Shown: piece by piece, positions 44,014 to 54,471 of the stretch
Layout: the number at the start of each line of letters is the position of its first letter
Position numbering within the stretch: the first letter of the stretch is position 1
DNA from: Planktotalea sp.
GTDB lineage: Bacteria; Pseudomonadota; Alphaproteobacteria; Rhodobacterales; Rhodobacteraceae
Length of the DNA stretch: 64,000 nucleotides
Assembly: GCF_018607995.1 (NCBI RefSeq)
Contig: NZ_JABBAL010000006.1
Span: 1-64,000, forward strand
Direction of reading: 5' to 3'
The notes under the pieces: model-generated
The model's database searches: none
The model's input: only the letters and a program-made list of their open reading frames with translations
Told to the model about the DNA's origin: nothing
Translations under genes and position numbers: made by a program

Positions 44014-45167
44014 GCGTTATTCTCCATAGTTTGGCGCGCAATGATGACCCGTTGCACATCCGAAGCCCCTTCATAAATGCGCAAGGCTCTGATTTCACGG
44101 TAAAGTTTTTCAACAATTTCTCCCGATCTCACACCATCGCCCCCGTGAAGTTGCACGGCTTTGTCGATAATTTTCTGCGCTTGATCGGTTGAAAACAGCT
44201 TCGCCATTGCCGCTTCGCGCGTGACACGCGGAGCACCGCTGTCTTTGGCCCACGCAGCGCGATAGATCAGCAATGCGCTGGCATCAATGTCTACGGCCAT
44301 ATCTGCAATGTGACCTTGCACCATTTGCAAATCGAACAAGGGCGCACCTTGAACATGTCGGTGTGTCACCCGCTCAAGGGCTTCGTCCAACGCGCGTCGC
44401 GCAAAACCAAGCGCCGCGGCAGCAACGGTCGAACGAAAGACATCCAAGACGCTCATCGCGATCTTAAAACCTGCGCCGCTTTGACCGATCAACGCAGAAG
44501 CAGGAACGCGGCACTGATTAAAGCGAAGTGTCGCTAAAGGATGCGGTGCGATGGTTTCCAAACGCTCGACAACGTCCAAGCCTGCAGTGTCAGCGGGCAC
44601 GACAAATGCAGATAATCCACGCGCGCCTGCCGCTTCGCCTGTGCGCGCGAAAACGGTGTAAACGTCGGCAATACCGCCATTGCTGATCCAGGTTTTTTCG
44701 CCGTTCAAAACATAGCTATCCCCATCCAGCGTCGCAGTCATGGTAGAGTTTGCAACGTCCGAACCTGATTGTGGCTCTGTCAAAGCAAACGCAGAAATTG
44801 CAGTGCCAACGCGGATTTTTGGCAACCAGTCTGCCTTTTGCGCGTCCGATCCGAATAGCGAGATTGCGCCAGTCCCAAGCCCCTGCATCGCGAATGAAAA
44901 ATCCGCCAAGCCATCATGGCGCGCGAGCGTTTCGCGGATCAGGCATAGAGTGCGCACATCTAGCGTTGCATCTCCAGACGGATCAACGGCGGCATGGTCA
45001 AGCCAACCGCCCTGTCCCAATGCCGCAACCAGCGCACGGCACGCGTTATCCGTATCAACATGATCAATCGCGCACAGGTTTTTCGCCGCCCAATCGTCAA
45101 GGGAAGCCGCAAGCGTGCGGTGACGCTCTTCAAAAAACGGCCAGTTCAAGAAGGATGTATCCGCCAT
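44007..45167 (-). CDS. Acyl-CoA dehydrogenase
   Basis: About 386 residues from ATG 45167, sharing one base with the hydratase TGA; the track ORF adds 44 spurious residues. The FAD/substrate motifs [14 protein letters not shown] (about 129) and KTWISNGG are clear, and the catalytic glutamate lies in [11 protein letters not shown]. In this operon it would act in beta-oxidation of the alicyclic or opened-ring CoA thioester from 2-aminobenzoyl-CoA. Confidence 0.88.
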   Translation of the reverse strand: MADTSFLNWPFFEERHRTLAASLDDWAAKNLCAIDHVDTDNACRALVAALGQGGWLDHAAVDPSGDATLDVRTLCLIRETLARHDGLADFSFAMQGLGTGAISLFGSDAQKADWLPKIRVGTAISAFALTEPQSGSDVANSTMTATLDGDSYVLNGEKTWISNGGIADVYTVFARTGEAAGARGLSAFVVPADTAGLDVVERLETIAPHPLATLRFNQCRVPASALIGQSGAGFKIAMSVLDVFRSTVAAAALGFARRALDEALERVTHRHVQGAPLFDLQMVQGHIADMAVDIDASALLIYRAAWAKDSGAPRVTREAAMAKLFSTDQAQKIIDKAVQLHGGDGVRSGEIVEKLYREIRALRIYEGASDVQRVIIARQTMENNAC

Positions 45168-45967
45168 CAATTGCCCTCGAACACTGGTTTTTCTTTGGCA
45201 ACAAACGCATTGAACGCACGCTCGAAATCTGCCGTTTGCATGCAGATTGCTTGCGCTTGCGCCTCTGCTTCGATGGCTTGCTCGATGGACATGGACCACT
45301 CTTGTACCAACATGGTTTTGGTCATCATGTTCCCAAAATTCGGCCCAGTCGCGATACGCGTCGCCATGTTTAGAGCTTCAGATGTCAGGTCTCTCGCGGG
45401 AACTACCTTGTTGTGAAAGCCCCATGCATAGCCTTCATCCGCGCTCATGGAGCGGCCTGTGTAGAGTAATTCCGCCGTACGACCTTGGCCAATGATACGT
45501 GGCAAGATCGCGCAGGCCCCCATATCGCAGCCCGCTAACCCGACGCGTGTGAAGAGGAACGCCACTTTCGCCTCTGGGGTTGCGATTCGAAGATCTGACG
45601 CCATCGCGATAATCGCCCCTGCCCCGACACAAATTCCGTCAACCGCGGCAATCACCGGCTTGCCGCAGCTCACAATCGCTTTGACCAAATCTCCGGTCAT
45701 GCGCGTGAAGGCCAATAGCTCTTTCATCGACATTTTGGTTAAAGGCCCGATGATGTCGTGGACATCCCCGCCAGAGCTAAAGTTGCCACCGTTGGATGCA
45801 AAGACGACCGCATTTACATCATCCGAATAAGCAAGGTCACGAAACCAATCGCGCAGTTCTGCGTAACTCTCAAATGTCAGCGGGTTCTTGCGTTCAGGCC
45901 GATCCAACGCGATGGTCGCAATGCCGTCTGCAATCTCGCATTTAAAGTGCTTCACATCTGTGCGCAT
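45167..45967 (-). CDS. Enoyl-CoA hydratase/isomerase family protein
   Basis: A 266-residue crotonase-fold protein. The oxyanion hole segments are [13 protein letters not shown] and [22 protein letters not shown]. The position of the usual acid/base glutamate reads [11 protein letters not shown], so the chemistry may be ring-opening or isomerisation rather than simple hydration. It starts 2 bp after the MarR gene and is coupled to the dehydrogenase. Confidence 0.87.
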   Translation of the reverse strand: MRTDVKHFKCEIADGIATIALDRPERKNPLTFESYAELRDWFRDLAYSDDVNAVVFASNGGNFSSGGDVHDIIGPLTKMSMKELLAFTRMTGDLVKAIVSCGKPVIAAVDGICVGAGAIIAMASDLRIATPEAKVAFLFTRVGLAGCDMGACAILPRIIGQGRTAELLYTGRSMSADEGYAWGFHNKVVPARDLTSEALNMATRIATGPNFGNMMTKTMLVQEWSMSIEQAIEAEAQAQAICMQTADFERAFNAFVAKEKPVFEGN

Positions 45968-45969
45968 GC

Positions 45970-46443
45970 TTAACCTCTATCCTTTTGTAAACTCGACTCA
46001 AGCTGTTCAAGCCGCTGCGAGATGTCATGCGCCGCCTCAGGCGAGAAATCGCGTAGCATGTCATTCACCCAGGCTTCATGCGCCATGGCCTGTTGCTGAA
46101 ATTCTTCTTGCCCACGCTTGGTCAGCCGCACAAGGGACGCACGTCGATCCCCCGGAACGGGAACGCGCACCAAAAATCCATCCTTGGACAGGCGATCCAC
46201 GATGCCCGTCACATTGCCATTTGAGACACGCAAGACATCTGACAATTGGCTCATCTTCAGGCCGTCCTCAAACCGAGAGAGCGCAGCCATCACATCAAAG
46301 CGTGGCAGGGTTGTTGCAAATTCCTGCCGCAGGTTTTCGCGCAGCGTTGCTTCAATTGTGCTGCTTGCTTTCAAGAAGCGCAGCCAAAGGCGCAACCGTT
46401 CTTTAGAAGCCGTCGTAGTTTCGTCTTTCAAGTCAGGTTGCAT
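45970..46443 (-). CDS. MarR-family transcriptional regulator
   Basis: A 157-residue winged-helix regulator. The recognition region is [29 protein letters not shown], with the wing [16 protein letters not shown]. It is inside the operon, sharing one base with the SDR stop (TAATG). MarR proteins in aromatic-CoA operons usually respond to the CoA thioester. A palindrome upstream of the first gene (49546-49558) may be its site. Confidence 0.88.
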   Translation of the reverse strand: MQPDLKDETTTASKERLRLWLRFLKASSTIEATLRENLRQEFATTLPRFDVMAALSRFEDGLKMSQLSDVLRVSNGNVTGIVDRLSKDGFLVRVPVPGDRRASLVRLTKRGQEEFQQQAMAHEAWVNDMLRDFSPEAAHDISQRLEQLESSLQKDRG

Positions 46444-47180
46444 TAAATTTCCCCTCCCGAAAGGCTTAGAGCGTGGCCATTGATCGACCGCGCAGCATCA
46501 GAGCAAAGCCAAAGCGCAGTCGCGGCAACCTCATCCGTTTGAATGAAACGCCTTTGCGGGTTGCCTTTGCTCAGCGACTTTGCAGCGTCTTCAGCACTCA
46601 TGCCAGTCTTTGACACGATGTTTTCTATTGAACGCTCAAGCAAGGGCGTTTCGATGAACCCCGGGCAGATCGCGTTCACCGTTATCCCCGTTGCGGCTAG
46701 TTCTAAGGATAGCGCGCGTGTCAAACCAACGACGCCATGTTTTGCAGCACAATAGCCGGAGACATAAGGATAACCTTTGAGACCTGCTGTCGATGCAATT
46801 GCGATCATACGGCCAGACTTCGCGGCTTTCATGTCCGATAAGGCGGCTTGCCAAACGTTGAAGACCCCCGTGAGATTTACGTCCGTCATAGCGGTCAAAT
46901 CCGCAGCGCTCATTTTGGCGAAGGGCAAAGACCTTGCAGCACCTGCATTGGCCACGACGATTGTGATCGGACCCTGTGCCTTGCGCGCTTTTTCAAAGGC
47001 GGTTTTAACGGCAAGAGCATCTGCAACATCGCATATTTGATAGGGCAAGCCTTGTGCAACTAGGGTTTCTTCAGTGCGTCCAAGAATCGTAACACGGTAG
47101 CCCGCGTACGCAAACTGTCGCGCAGTTTCTGCCCCAACGCCGGTTCCACCACCTGAAATGACGACATGTGCCTTGCTCAT
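46443..47180 (-). CDS. SDR dehydrogenase, probable 3-hydroxyacyl-CoA dehydrogenase of the 2-aminobenzoate route
   Basis: A 245-residue classical SDR with GGGTGVG (10-16), [10 protein letters not shown] and the catalytic tyrosine/lysine in YCAAKHGV (about 150). It overlaps the hydroxylase stop by 4 bp. It probably oxidises the 3-hydroxyacyl-CoA formed after hydration. Confidence 0.85.
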   Translation of the reverse strand: MSKAHVVISGGGTGVGAETARQFAYAGYRVTILGRTEETLVAQGLPYQICDVADALAVKTAFEKARKAQGPITIVVANAGAARSLPFAKMSAADLTAMTDVNLTGVFNVWQAALSDMKAAKSGRMIAIASTAGLKGYPYVSGYCAAKHGVVGLTRALSLELAATGITVNAICPGFIETPLLERSIENIVSKTGMSAEDAAKSLSKGNPQRRFIQTDEVAATALWLCSDAARSINGHALSLSGGEI

Positions 47181-49471
47181 ACCTTACCCGCTAATTCTGC
47201 GTCACGATCCGCATTGCGCCACATCTGGTCACGCCCCGCTTCATAAGGCAAAGGCCATTTTTCTTGGCGGTCCCCCAAAGTGGTCGCAGTGTGAAGCGTC
47301 CAATACGGATCGGCTAAATGCGCGCGCGCGATACAAACGAGATCAGCGCGACCTGCCATCAGAATAGAGTTAACGTGGTCTGCTTCGTAGATGTTGCCAA
47401 CGGCCATCGTTTTTATTCCCGCCTCATTGCGAATCCGATCAGAGAACGGTGTTTGAAACATGCGCCCATAGACTGGCTTGCCTTCGGTTGAGGTTTGTCC
47501 GGCAGACACGTCGATAATGTCCACACCAGCGGCTTCAAACATTTCAGCTATCTTCACCGCCTCTGTCGGTGTTACGCCATCGTCGCCTGCCCAATCATTA
47601 GCAGAAATGCGCACCGACATCGGTTTCGCCGCAGGCCACGCCTCGCGCATCGCTTCGAACAACTCCAAAGGATAGCGCATCCGGTTTTCTAAGCTACCGC
47701 CGTATTCGTCGCCACGCACGTTCGATAAAGGCGAAATGAAGGATGAGATCAGGTAACCGTGCGCCGCATGCAACTCGATCATGTCGAAACCAGCCCGCTC
47801 GGCCATTTGTGTTGCTGCCACAAAGTCCTTTTTGATCATATCCATATCAGCGCGATCCATTGCTTTGGGTGTCGCATTTCCATCTGACCACGGGATTGCA
47901 GAGGCTGACAAAAGCGGCCAATTGTCCGCTTTCAAAGGCTGATCCATACCGTCCCAGCCAACGCGCGTAGAACCTTTACGACCTGCGTGACCGATCTGGC
48001 AACAGATCATCGCGTCAGTTTCTGTGTGCACAAACCTGTTCAATCTGGTCCATTCCGCCTCATGCTCTGGTGCGTAAAGACCTGGACAGCCCGGGGTAAT
48101 ACGGCCCTCAGCCGACACGCATGTCATCTCGGTATAGACGAGCCCCGCGCCACCTTTTGCGCGTTCGCCGTAGTGGATCAAATGCCAATCCGTCGGTGCC
48201 CCATCCAATGCCTTATATTGCGCCATCGGGGACACCACGATCCGGTTTTTCAAATGCATATCGCGCAGTCTAAAAGGTGCGAACATTGGCGCACGCGCAG
48301 GGCCATTGTTAGCAGAGCCTGCCTGCTCCATGAACCATGCTTCAGCGGAGCCAAGCCATTCTGCGTCCCGTTCTCGCAAGTTCTCATGGCTGATCCGTTG
48401 CGAGCGCGTCAGCATCGAGTAATTCAACTGAACAGGATCAAGATCTAGGTACCGCTCTACGTCTTCGAACCATTCCAGCGAGTTTCGTGCAGCTGATTGC
48501 AAGCGCAAGACCTCCAAGCGGCGCGCATCCTCGTATTTCTCAAACGCGTTTGCGATGTCCTTTTCCGCATGAACATGATCCGCAAGGGTGGCGGCGGACT
48601 CCAACGCCAGTTTTGACCCCGATCCAATGGAAAAATGCGCAGTGGCCGCCGCATCACCAAGCAGAACAACATTCTCGTGGTGCCATTTCTCACAAAGTAC
48701 GCGTGGAAACTGGATCCAGGCTGAGCCACGAATGTGATTGGCATTGGTCATCAAAGAATGACCATCCAAATGCTCTTTGAACACCTCTTCACAAATTGCA
48801 ATTGTCTCTTGCTGGGTCAGATCACCAAAACGGTAAGCGTCAAAGGTTTGCTGAGAGCACTCCACGATGAACGTCGCCGTGTCATCGTCAAACTGATATG
48901 CATGCACCCAAAGCCAGCCTTTGTCCGTTTTTTCAAAGATAAACGTAAATGCGTCGTCAAATTTCTGATGCGTTCCAAGCCAGATAAACTGACATTTCCG
49001 CACATCAATATCGGGTTGAAACGTTTCCTGAAATTCAAGCCGCGTTTTGGAATTGAGGCCATCACAGGCGACAACCAAATCATACTCCAACATATAGCTC
49101 GAAGCAGCGGCGATCTCTGTCTCAAATTGTAGATCGACCCCCAATTCGATAGCGCGCGCTTGCAAGATTTGTAGCAACGTCTTGCGCCCGATGCCGCAAA
49201 ACCCGTGCCCCGAACTAAGTGTTTTCGTTCCTTGATAGATCAGGGCCATATCGTCCCAATAAGCAAAGTGCTTGCGAATAGTTGCGGCAGAAATCGGATC
49301 ATTGGCTTCAAGATTGTCTAAGGTTTCATCCGACAGGACCACGCCCCATCCGAAGGTATCGTCCGGTTTGTTGCGCTCAAACACGACAACCTCGACCCTA
49401 GGATCCCGAAGCTTCATGGATATCGCAAAGTAGAGACCCGCAGGTCCACCGCCTAAACACGCAATCCGCAT
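47177..49471 (-). CDS. Bifunctional 2-aminobenzoyl-CoA monooxygenase/reductase
   Basis: About 764 residues from ATG 49471 ([19 protein letters not shown]), with AGGTGAG upstream; the track adds 16 residues. The N-terminal half is an aromatic FAD monooxygenase (GGGPAG loop; [20 protein letters not shown], about 285). The C-terminal half (from about 383) is an Old Yellow Enzyme-type FMN reductase with [10 protein letters not shown] and [10 protein letters not shown]. This fusion is the hallmark of the Azoarcus enzyme that hydroxylates then reduces 2-aminobenzoyl-CoA. Salicylyl-CoA 5-hydroxylase is the alternative, but the reductase half argues against it. Confidence 0.88.
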   Translation of the reverse strand: MRIACLGGGPAGLYFAISMKLRDPRVEVVVFERNKPDDTFGWGVVLSDETLDNLEANDPISAATIRKHFAYWDDMALIYQGTKTLSSGHGFCGIGRKTLLQILQARAIELGVDLQFETEIAAASSYMLEYDLVVACDGLNSKTRLEFQETFQPDIDVRKCQFIWLGTHQKFDDAFTFIFEKTDKGWLWVHAYQFDDDTATFIVECSQQTFDAYRFGDLTQQETIAICEEVFKEHLDGHSLMTNANHIRGSAWIQFPRVLCEKWHHENVVLLGDAAATAHFSIGSGSKLALESAATLADHVHAEKDIANAFEKYEDARRLEVLRLQSAARNSLEWFEDVERYLDLDPVQLNYSMLTRSQRISHENLRERDAEWLGSAEAWFMEQAGSANNGPARAPMFAPFRLRDMHLKNRIVVSPMAQYKALDGAPTDWHLIHYGERAKGGAGLVYTEMTCVSAEGRITPGCPGLYAPEHEAEWTRLNRFVHTETDAMICCQIGHAGRKGSTRVGWDGMDQPLKADNWPLLSASAIPWSDGNATPKAMDRADMDMIKKDFVAATQMAERAGFDMIELHAAHGYLISSFISPLSNVRGDEYGGSLENRMRYPLELFEAMREAWPAAKPMSVRISANDWAGDDGVTPTEAVKIAEMFEAAGVDIIDVSAGQTSTEGKPVYGRMFQTPFSDRIRNEAGIKTMAVGNIYEADHVNSILMAGRADLVCIARAHLADPYWTLHTATTLGDRQEKWPLPYEAGRDQMWRNADRDAELAGKV

Positions 49472-49545
49472 TTGCTCACCTTTCGAATTTTCGATCAACA
49501 TCAACGCTAGAGTGTGCACTAATTTATTTCAAGTATAGATATTTT

Positions 49546-49558
49546 TTACCTAAAGTAA
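49546..49558. promoter_or_regulatory. Candidate MarR operator upstream of the 2-aminobenzoate operon
   Basis: TTAC-CTAAA-GTAA is an inverted repeat in an AT-rich stretch 75 bp before ATG 49471 and 122 bp before ATG 49680. Its position suits repression by the MarR protein of the operon. Confidence 0.35.
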
Positions 49559-49679
49559 TTTTTTTAACTGCTGTTTCTTGGCGAGGTCTAGGATCCACAG
49601 GCTCAAAAGCCAGAACTATGCTTGCTCTATTGCGATTTATCATACACATTCAATAAATAGAATTTATTGGGAGACACAC

Positions 49680-50594
49680 ATGCCATTAACGCGCCGTAGA
49701 TTCATTCAAGGAACAGCCGCTTTGCCTTTGGTGAACAGCATTCCATCGTTGGCAAGTGCCGAACTCAAATTGGGGAACGCCAGCCTTACGACGGTCAGCG
49801 ATGGTAACTTGGTGCTCCCCTCCGGTTTCATTTTCGAACCTATGCCGCAGGATAAACTTGCACCCATAATCACAGAATTTGGCCTTTCGAATGAACGCCT
49901 CACCCCTGATTGCAATTTGGCGCTCTATCAAGATGGCACCAACACGGTTCTCTTTGACGTCGGCTCCGGCCCTGATTTTGCGCCGACTGCGGGCACAATT
50001 GTTGACAGCCTTGATGCAATTGGGTTGAGCCCTGAAGACGTCACACACGTTTTGTTCACCCATGCGCATCCGGATCATATCTGGGGCCTTCTAGATGACT
50101 TCGACGAACCAGTTTTCTATAATACCACCTATATGATGGGACGTGCTGAGTGGGATTATTGGTGGAACCCCGAAACGGTCAACACCATCGGCGACGCACG
50201 AGCGGCCTTTGCAGTTGGCGCCAAACGGCGCATGGAAATGATTGAAGATGCGGTCACGCTGTTTGATGACGGGCAAGAGGTGCTGCCGGGCATCGCCGCG
50301 GTCTCGACCCCCGGTCACACGCCTGGACATATGGCGTTTGAGCTGCGCGCCGGGTCTACCTCCGCGATGGTACTTGGCGATGCGATTGGCAATCATCACG
50401 TCGCGTTCCGCCGCCCAGACTGGCGCAGTGGGTCGGATCAAGACGCGGATCTTGCGATTGCGACCCGAAAAATGTTGCTGGATAGACTCACGTCCGAAGA
50501 TATGGCGTTGGTTGGGTTTCATTTGCCAAACGGCGGATTAGGCCACGCTGAAAAGGGCCGTGATGGCTTTAACTTTGTGGCGAAGGATACGTAA
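49680..50594 (+). CDS. MBL-fold metallohydrolase with Tat signal (SoxG-like)
   Basis: A 304-residue protein from ATG 49680, with GGGAG upstream; the track start is 102 bp earlier. The N-terminus MPLTRRRFIQGTAALPL is a twin-arginine signal, so the product is periplasmic. The metal motif THAHPDHIWG (HxHxDH), the STPGHTPGHM histidine and the LGDAIGNHH aspartate complete a binuclear metal site. It is followed at once (TAAATG) by another MBL gene. Length and placement beside the sox genes resemble SoxG of Paracoccus. Confidence 0.82.
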   Translation: MPLTRRRFIQGTAALPLVNSIPSLASAELKLGNASLTTVSDGNLVLPSGFIFEPMPQDKLAPIITEFGLSNERLTPDCNLALYQDGTNTVLFDVGSGPDFAPTAGTIVDSLDAIGLSPEDVTHVLFTHAHPDHIWGLLDDFDEPVFYNTTYMMGRAEWDYWWNPETVNTIGDARAAFAVGAKRRMEMIEDAVTLFDDGQEVLPGIAAVSTPGHTPGHMAFELRAGSTSAMVLGDAIGNHHVAFRRPDWRSGSDQDADLAIATRKMLLDRLTSEDMALVGFHLPNGGLGHAEKGRDGFNFVAKDT

Positions 50595-51545
50595 ATGTGG
50601 AAACTTGCTCCGACACTCGCGCTTACCGTCATTGCGCTGCCCGCCGCAGCCTCCGAGAACATCGCGGATCAATATCCGGCCTCTGCGCTTTATTCAAAAC
50701 CCGTTGAAGTCATCCCACATGTTTGGTCCGCCATCGGCGCGACCGCCCCGCCAACATATGAGAACTCAGGCCACAACAACAACCTTAGTTTTATCGTGAC
50801 AGGCGACGGGGTTGTCGTGATCAATGGCGGCGCCGCTTACGTTCTGGCCAAAGCCTTGCACGATGAAATCAAAGTGATCACAGACCAGCCCGTCAAACTG
50901 GTAATCGATGAAAACGGGCAAGGCCATGCGATGCTTGGCAACTCTTACTGGTCCGAGCAGGGCGTGCCGATCCTTGCCCATGTGGACGCCGCGCATGAGT
51001 TTGAGGAGCGGGGCCATAACATCCTCGAGAATATGAAACGCTATAACCGTGATAAGGCGAAAGACACATTTATCGCGCTTCCGACTGAAACGTTTGAAGA
51101 TCCACGTGTTATCGAAATGGGTGATTTCACCATTGAAGTCATGCACCTAGGGCCATCGCATGGGCCGGGAGACACGCAGGTTTGGCTGCCAAAGCAAAGC
51201 CTCGTGATCGCTGGCGATATGGCCTTTCACGAGCGCATGTTGCCGATCTTTGAGGATACTATCGTCTATGATTGGATCGAAACTTGGGAGACTGGTTTTG
51301 AGAAGCTTGGCGCAACCTACGTGATCCCCGGTCATGGTCACCCGACAAATATGGATCAAGTACGGCGTTATACGCGCGACTATCTAGTACATCTTCGCAC
51401 TGTCGTTGGCGCACATTTAGAGAATGGAGGCGATCTGGCAGAGGCCTATTATGTCGATCAAAGCGCTTACACCAACCTCGATACGTTTGAAGAGCTAGCA
51501 ACCCGCAATGCAGGTCGCGTGTATGAACAGATGGAGTTTGAGTAG
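50595..51545 (+). CDS. MBL-fold protein with degenerate metal motif (SoxH-like)
   Basis: A 316-residue exported protein (Sec signal, cleavage near PAAASEN). The MBL fold is recognisable from PHVWSAIG, a SHGPGDTQVW block, IAGDMAFHERM and IPGHGHP. The usual HxHxDH reads IDENGQGHAMLG, so the first two His and the Asp are lost. The SoxH/quinoprotein-associated MBL group often shows such changes. It is paired with the preceding MBL gene; its stop lies 3 bp from the convergent YeeE gene. Confidence 0.8.
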   Translation: MWKLAPTLALTVIALPAAASENIADQYPASALYSKPVEVIPHVWSAIGATAPPTYENSGHNNNLSFIVTGDGVVVINGGAAYVLAKALHDEIKVITDQPVKLVIDENGQGHAMLGNSYWSEQGVPILAHVDAAHEFEERGHNILENMKRYNRDKAKDTFIALPTETFEDPRVIEMGDFTIEVMHLGPSHGPGDTQVWLPKQSLVIAGDMAFHERMLPIFEDTIVYDWIETWETGFEKLGATYVIPGHGHPTNMDQVRRYTRDYLVHLRTVVGAHLENGGDLAEAYYVDQSAYTNLDTFEELATRNAGRVYEQMEFE

Positions 51546-51548
51546 CAC

Positions 51549-52592
51549 TTACGCAGTAACCGCAGATCTGCGTGGGTTCAAAAGCGCCTGCGCGGCCAGT
51601 GCACCTGAGATGATCGCAGCGAGTGCAAGAAGTGCCGCGATGCTCAATGTCGCACCACCAGACAGGCCCGCACCGATAGTGCAGCCCCCGGCCAACACGC
51701 CACCGACCCCCATCAAAGAACCACCAAGCGTGTAGCGCAAGGTTTGTTGTGGGGTCTCAAAGCTCTGTAGCTGCACCTCTTTGCGCACAAACGCGCTCAG
51801 AAAACTTCCAAGTATCACACCACCCAGCAAACCCGTGCCAAAGCCCGCAGGGATCGCCGTGGATGCGATGGTCCAGAACAAGGTGTCTGCCCAAGGCAAA
51901 GTGAAGGCTGCGGATTGAACGGGCAGTGGATCGAACTCATCCATCAACAAGACGGATGTGCCTGCCCAGCCGACGACAGCGACCAGGCCGATCACGGCCC
52001 CGAGCGTCACGTGCGTAACTGACGTGTGCGAACGACGCGCAAGAACGATGGCGGAGAGTAACAACACCAGAGCGATAGCCGGCGCCGCACCCGGAAGTGC
52101 GGCCAAGGAAGCGATGCCAAAGTCCTGCTGGACTGATCCAAGTGCGACACGAACAGGGGCCAAAACGCCTTTGATGGTTGCGTGAGCGACAACGGCAAAA
52201 ACAAGAATAACTGTGAATGCACGCAAATTGCCTGTCGCCGACAGAACTGTCAGGCGGGACATGCAGCCACGCGTCAAAACCATGCCGATGCCAAAGGCCA
52301 AGCCACCGACGATGATTGCAAGAACAGGTACAGATGTGGCGAGCAAGCGATGATCGTCCAGTGCGGCCCAGCCAAAGTTTTGCGCAATCGCGAAGGCCCC
52401 AATGGCAGTTGCGAGCGCTATCAACCAAACAGAAGCGGCCGATCTATCGTTGCTCTCATCCCCAGCAACCGCACGGCGTAGACAGAATTTTGAGATTTGT
52501 GCTGCAATGCCGAAGATTAGTCCTAGGATCAGTCCGAAGACAACATGAACTGTCTGAATTGGAAGTTCGAATGGTAGATTTTCCAAAAGCAT
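51549..52592 (-). CDS. YeeE/YedE-family sulfur-compound transporter
   Basis: A 347-residue multi-spanning protein of the YeeE/YedE (SoxT/TsuA) family. The conserved cysteine motifs are SKFCLRRAV, MVLTRGCMSR and GGVLAGGCTIGAGLSG. Such proteins move thiosulfate or sulfane sulfur across the inner membrane through stepwise thiol contacts. A second family member begins at 63317 beside soxR, so both ends of the cluster carry one. It probably imports sulfur species for assimilation or signalling. Confidence 0.85.
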   Translation of the reverse strand: MLLENLPFELPIQTVHVVFGLILGLIFGIAAQISKFCLRRAVAGDESNDRSAASVWLIALATAIGAFAIAQNFGWAALDDHRLLATSVPVLAIIVGGLAFGIGMVLTRGCMSRLTVLSATGNLRAFTVILVFAVVAHATIKGVLAPVRVALGSVQQDFGIASLAALPGAAPAIALVLLLSAIVLARRSHTSVTHVTLGAVIGLVAVVGWAGTSVLLMDEFDPLPVQSAAFTLPWADTLFWTIASTAIPAGFGTGLLGGVILGSFLSAFVRKEVQLQSFETPQQTLRYTLGGSLMGVGGVLAGGCTIGAGLSGGATLSIAALLALAAIISGALAAQALLNPRRSAVTA

Positions 52593-52841
52593 AATTCACC
52601 TCGTCAGCTTCGCGCGTCCAAAGTTAATAGTTGCTACTTTAGAGAAAGAAAGCGCGTCCAAGAGAATGAAATGCCTGAATGGTGCGGTGGGTGAGAACAA
52701 CATTCTCGTTCGAGACGAAAGAACCGTCGTGGGTTCCATACGATCCAACATCAACGCGATTTCAGCCCTAATTTGGACATTCCAAATTTTTAGAACTTTT
52801 GGTCGTTATTGCACAAGTGTGAATGCCAGTACGTAGGAGTT

Positions 52842-52869
52842 GGTTCGACCCACCTTAGCAGGTCGAACC
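52842..52869 (-). terminator. Stem-loop downstream of soxF
   Basis: A perfect 9-bp stem, GGTTCGACC with GGTCGAACC, encloses a 10-nt loop 10 bp beyond the soxF stop. There is no T-run, so the end of the sox message may be protected rather than sharply terminated. The rest of the gap 52593-52878 holds AATTTGG-ACATT-CCAAATTTTT (52770-52790), another small hairpin, and no gene. Confidence 0.6.
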
Positions 52870-52878
52870 ATCAGCTAG

Positions 52879-54144
52879 TTAGCCAAACATGTCAGCCGTG
52901 ATGCCGGCATACCAGCCCTCGGATTCTTCGTAGGTCGCTTTGCGCAACTCCGCGCTTTCGCCTGTGGCAGAGATGAAGCCGTCCACTTTCGCGATCTTCT
53001 CATCCGTCGCCTCATACGTCGCGCCGACTTTAACACCGTTATCCGTGTCGATCAGGGACCAGCATGTGTTGGAGAACTTCGCAGGGTACACTTTGGAACC
53101 CGTCAGAGCACCGCGCACAGCGTTTGCACACACTTTTGCTTGGCTGTTGGCAGAGAAGCCAGACTTCGGCATATCGCCCTGCTGGGAAGAGTCACCAAGG
53201 ACGTAAACGTCAGGATCTGCCTTCGTGGACATGTCAATCGCATTGACAGGTGCCCAGCTGCCATCTGTGACGCCTGCAAGTTCTGCAATGCGACCCGCTT
53301 TCATTGCTGGAATGACGTTGCACACATCAACATTGGTCACTTCACCATCAATCGTCACCGTCATTTCATTCGGATCAACAGAAACACTGTCACCGCCGAA
53401 ATCAGAACCGATCCAATCTACCATACCTTCGTAGTTGTCGGCCCAACCCTCTTGGAAGAGCGCCATTTTGGAGAACTTCGGCTTGGGGTCCGCAACGATG
53501 ATCTTCGCAGTCGGATTGTTGTTCTTCAGGAAGTGCGCAACCATCGACACACGTTCATATGGACCAGGAGGGCAACGATATGGATTTGGCGGAGCAACCA
53601 TTGCGAATGTACCGCCTTCGGGCATGGCCATCAGCTGCGCTTTCAAAAGTTCAGACTGTGAACCCGCTTTGTAGGCATGCGGCATCGCATTCTGAGAGCT
53701 AACATCCCAGCCTTCAACCGCGCCTTCAACAAAATCGATGCCTGGGCTCAGGATCAGTTTGTCATATGCTATCGTCGCACCGCCTGCCAAGGACACGGTC
53801 TTTGCATCACGGTCGACACCTATTGCCCAATCATGCACTACATTCACGCCACCAGATGCCAGCGTGCCATAAGAATGGCCAATGTCTTCGATCTCTTTGA
53901 ACCCACCAAGATAGAGGTTCGAGAAGAAGCAGGTGTAATACATGCGCGATGGCTCGATCAGCGTGACGTCAATCGCACTTTTGCTGTCTTTTGCAATGTA
54001 GCGCGCGGCAGTTGCACCGCCTGCACCACCCCCAACCACAACAACCCGTGGCTTGCCGTGACCATCCGCTTTCACCATCGGTGCTGCAAGACCAGCGGCC
54101 GCGGCGGCGGAGCTTCCTAGAAAGTGTCTTCTGTTAATCGTCAT
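52879..54144 (-). CDS. soxF: SoxF, flavocytochrome c sulfide dehydrogenase-type flavoprotein
   Basis: A 421-residue Tat-exported flavoprotein (NRRHFLGSSAAAAAG). The FAD loop is VVVVGGGAGGATAA (about 34-47). The redox-active cysteines lie in CFFSNLYLGG and NPYRCPPGPYER, as in FccB/SoxF. It oxidises sulfide or reactivates the Sox system. It is the last gene of the sox operon, behind the cytochrome gene soxE. Confidence 0.9.
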   Translation of the reverse strand: MTINRRHFLGSSAAAAAGLAAPMVKADGHGKPRVVVVGGGAGGATAARYIAKDSKSAIDVTLIEPSRMYYTCFFSNLYLGGFKEIEDIGHSYGTLASGGVNVVHDWAIGVDRDAKTVSLAGGATIAYDKLILSPGIDFVEGAVEGWDVSSQNAMPHAYKAGSQSELLKAQLMAMPEGGTFAMVAPPNPYRCPPGPYERVSMVAHFLKNNNPTAKIIVADPKPKFSKMALFQEGWADNYEGMVDWIGSDFGGDSVSVDPNEMTVTIDGEVTNVDVCNVIPAMKAGRIAELAGVTDGSWAPVNAIDMSTKADPDVYVLGDSSQQGDMPKSGFSANSQAKVCANAVRGALTGSKVYPAKFSNTCWSLIDTDNGVKVGATYEATDEKIAKVDGFISATGESAELRKATYEESEGWYAGITADMFG

Positions 54145-54164
54145 TTTACTCTCCCTAATTCGCC

Positions 54165-54461
54165 TTAGTTTTCTAAGGTCTTAAAATACGCAGCCAAGGC
54201 CGCAATCTCTTCATCGCTCATTCGATTGGCGATAATCTGCATCACTTCATTGTCGCGATGCTTTGTTTTGTAAGCGTGCAGCGCCGTAACGAACGGTTCT
54301 GTTTCCCAACCCGTAATGCTGGGGATCCCGTTGGCACTGCCATCCGCTTGGTGGCACGTTGTGCATTCAGAGGCGAGGTATTCACCATACTCTAAATCAC
54401 CTTCAAGCGCGAGGATTTCAGCGGATACACTGAACTCCTCTGGCTGGCTGCCAGGCACCAC
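54165..54461 (-). CDS. soxE: SoxE-like c-type cytochrome, apparently lacking a signal peptide
   Basis: A 98-residue mono-heme cytochrome c with ECTTCHQ as the heme site (about residue 34) and a C-terminal ISDEEIAALAAYFKTL-type helix. It sits between soxD and soxF, where soxE is found. GTG 54461 (or 54464) begins at the mature-like N-terminus. In the same frame only about ten more codons, AFSGTEQA-like, precede a TGA inside soxD, so no full Sec signal is available. Either the start is unconventional, the 5' end was lost, or a base is missing in the sequence. Confidence 0.72.
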   Translation of the reverse strand: MVPGSQPEEFSVSAEILALEGDLEYGEYLASECTTCHQADGSANGIPSITGWETEPFVTALHAYKTKHRDNEVMQIIANRMSDEEIAALAAYFKTLEN

Positions 54462-54471
54462 CGCCGCCTGT

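Noticed and set aside
44007-45299. 430-residue version of the acyl-CoA dehydrogenase
   Set aside because: The first 44 codons overlap the hydratase gene and look non-coding; ATG 45167 with a TGATG overlap is the natural start.
52770-52790. Small AT-rich hairpin as a terminator
   Set aside because: The stem is short (7 bp), faces no obvious gene end, and could arise by chance in this AT-rich gap.
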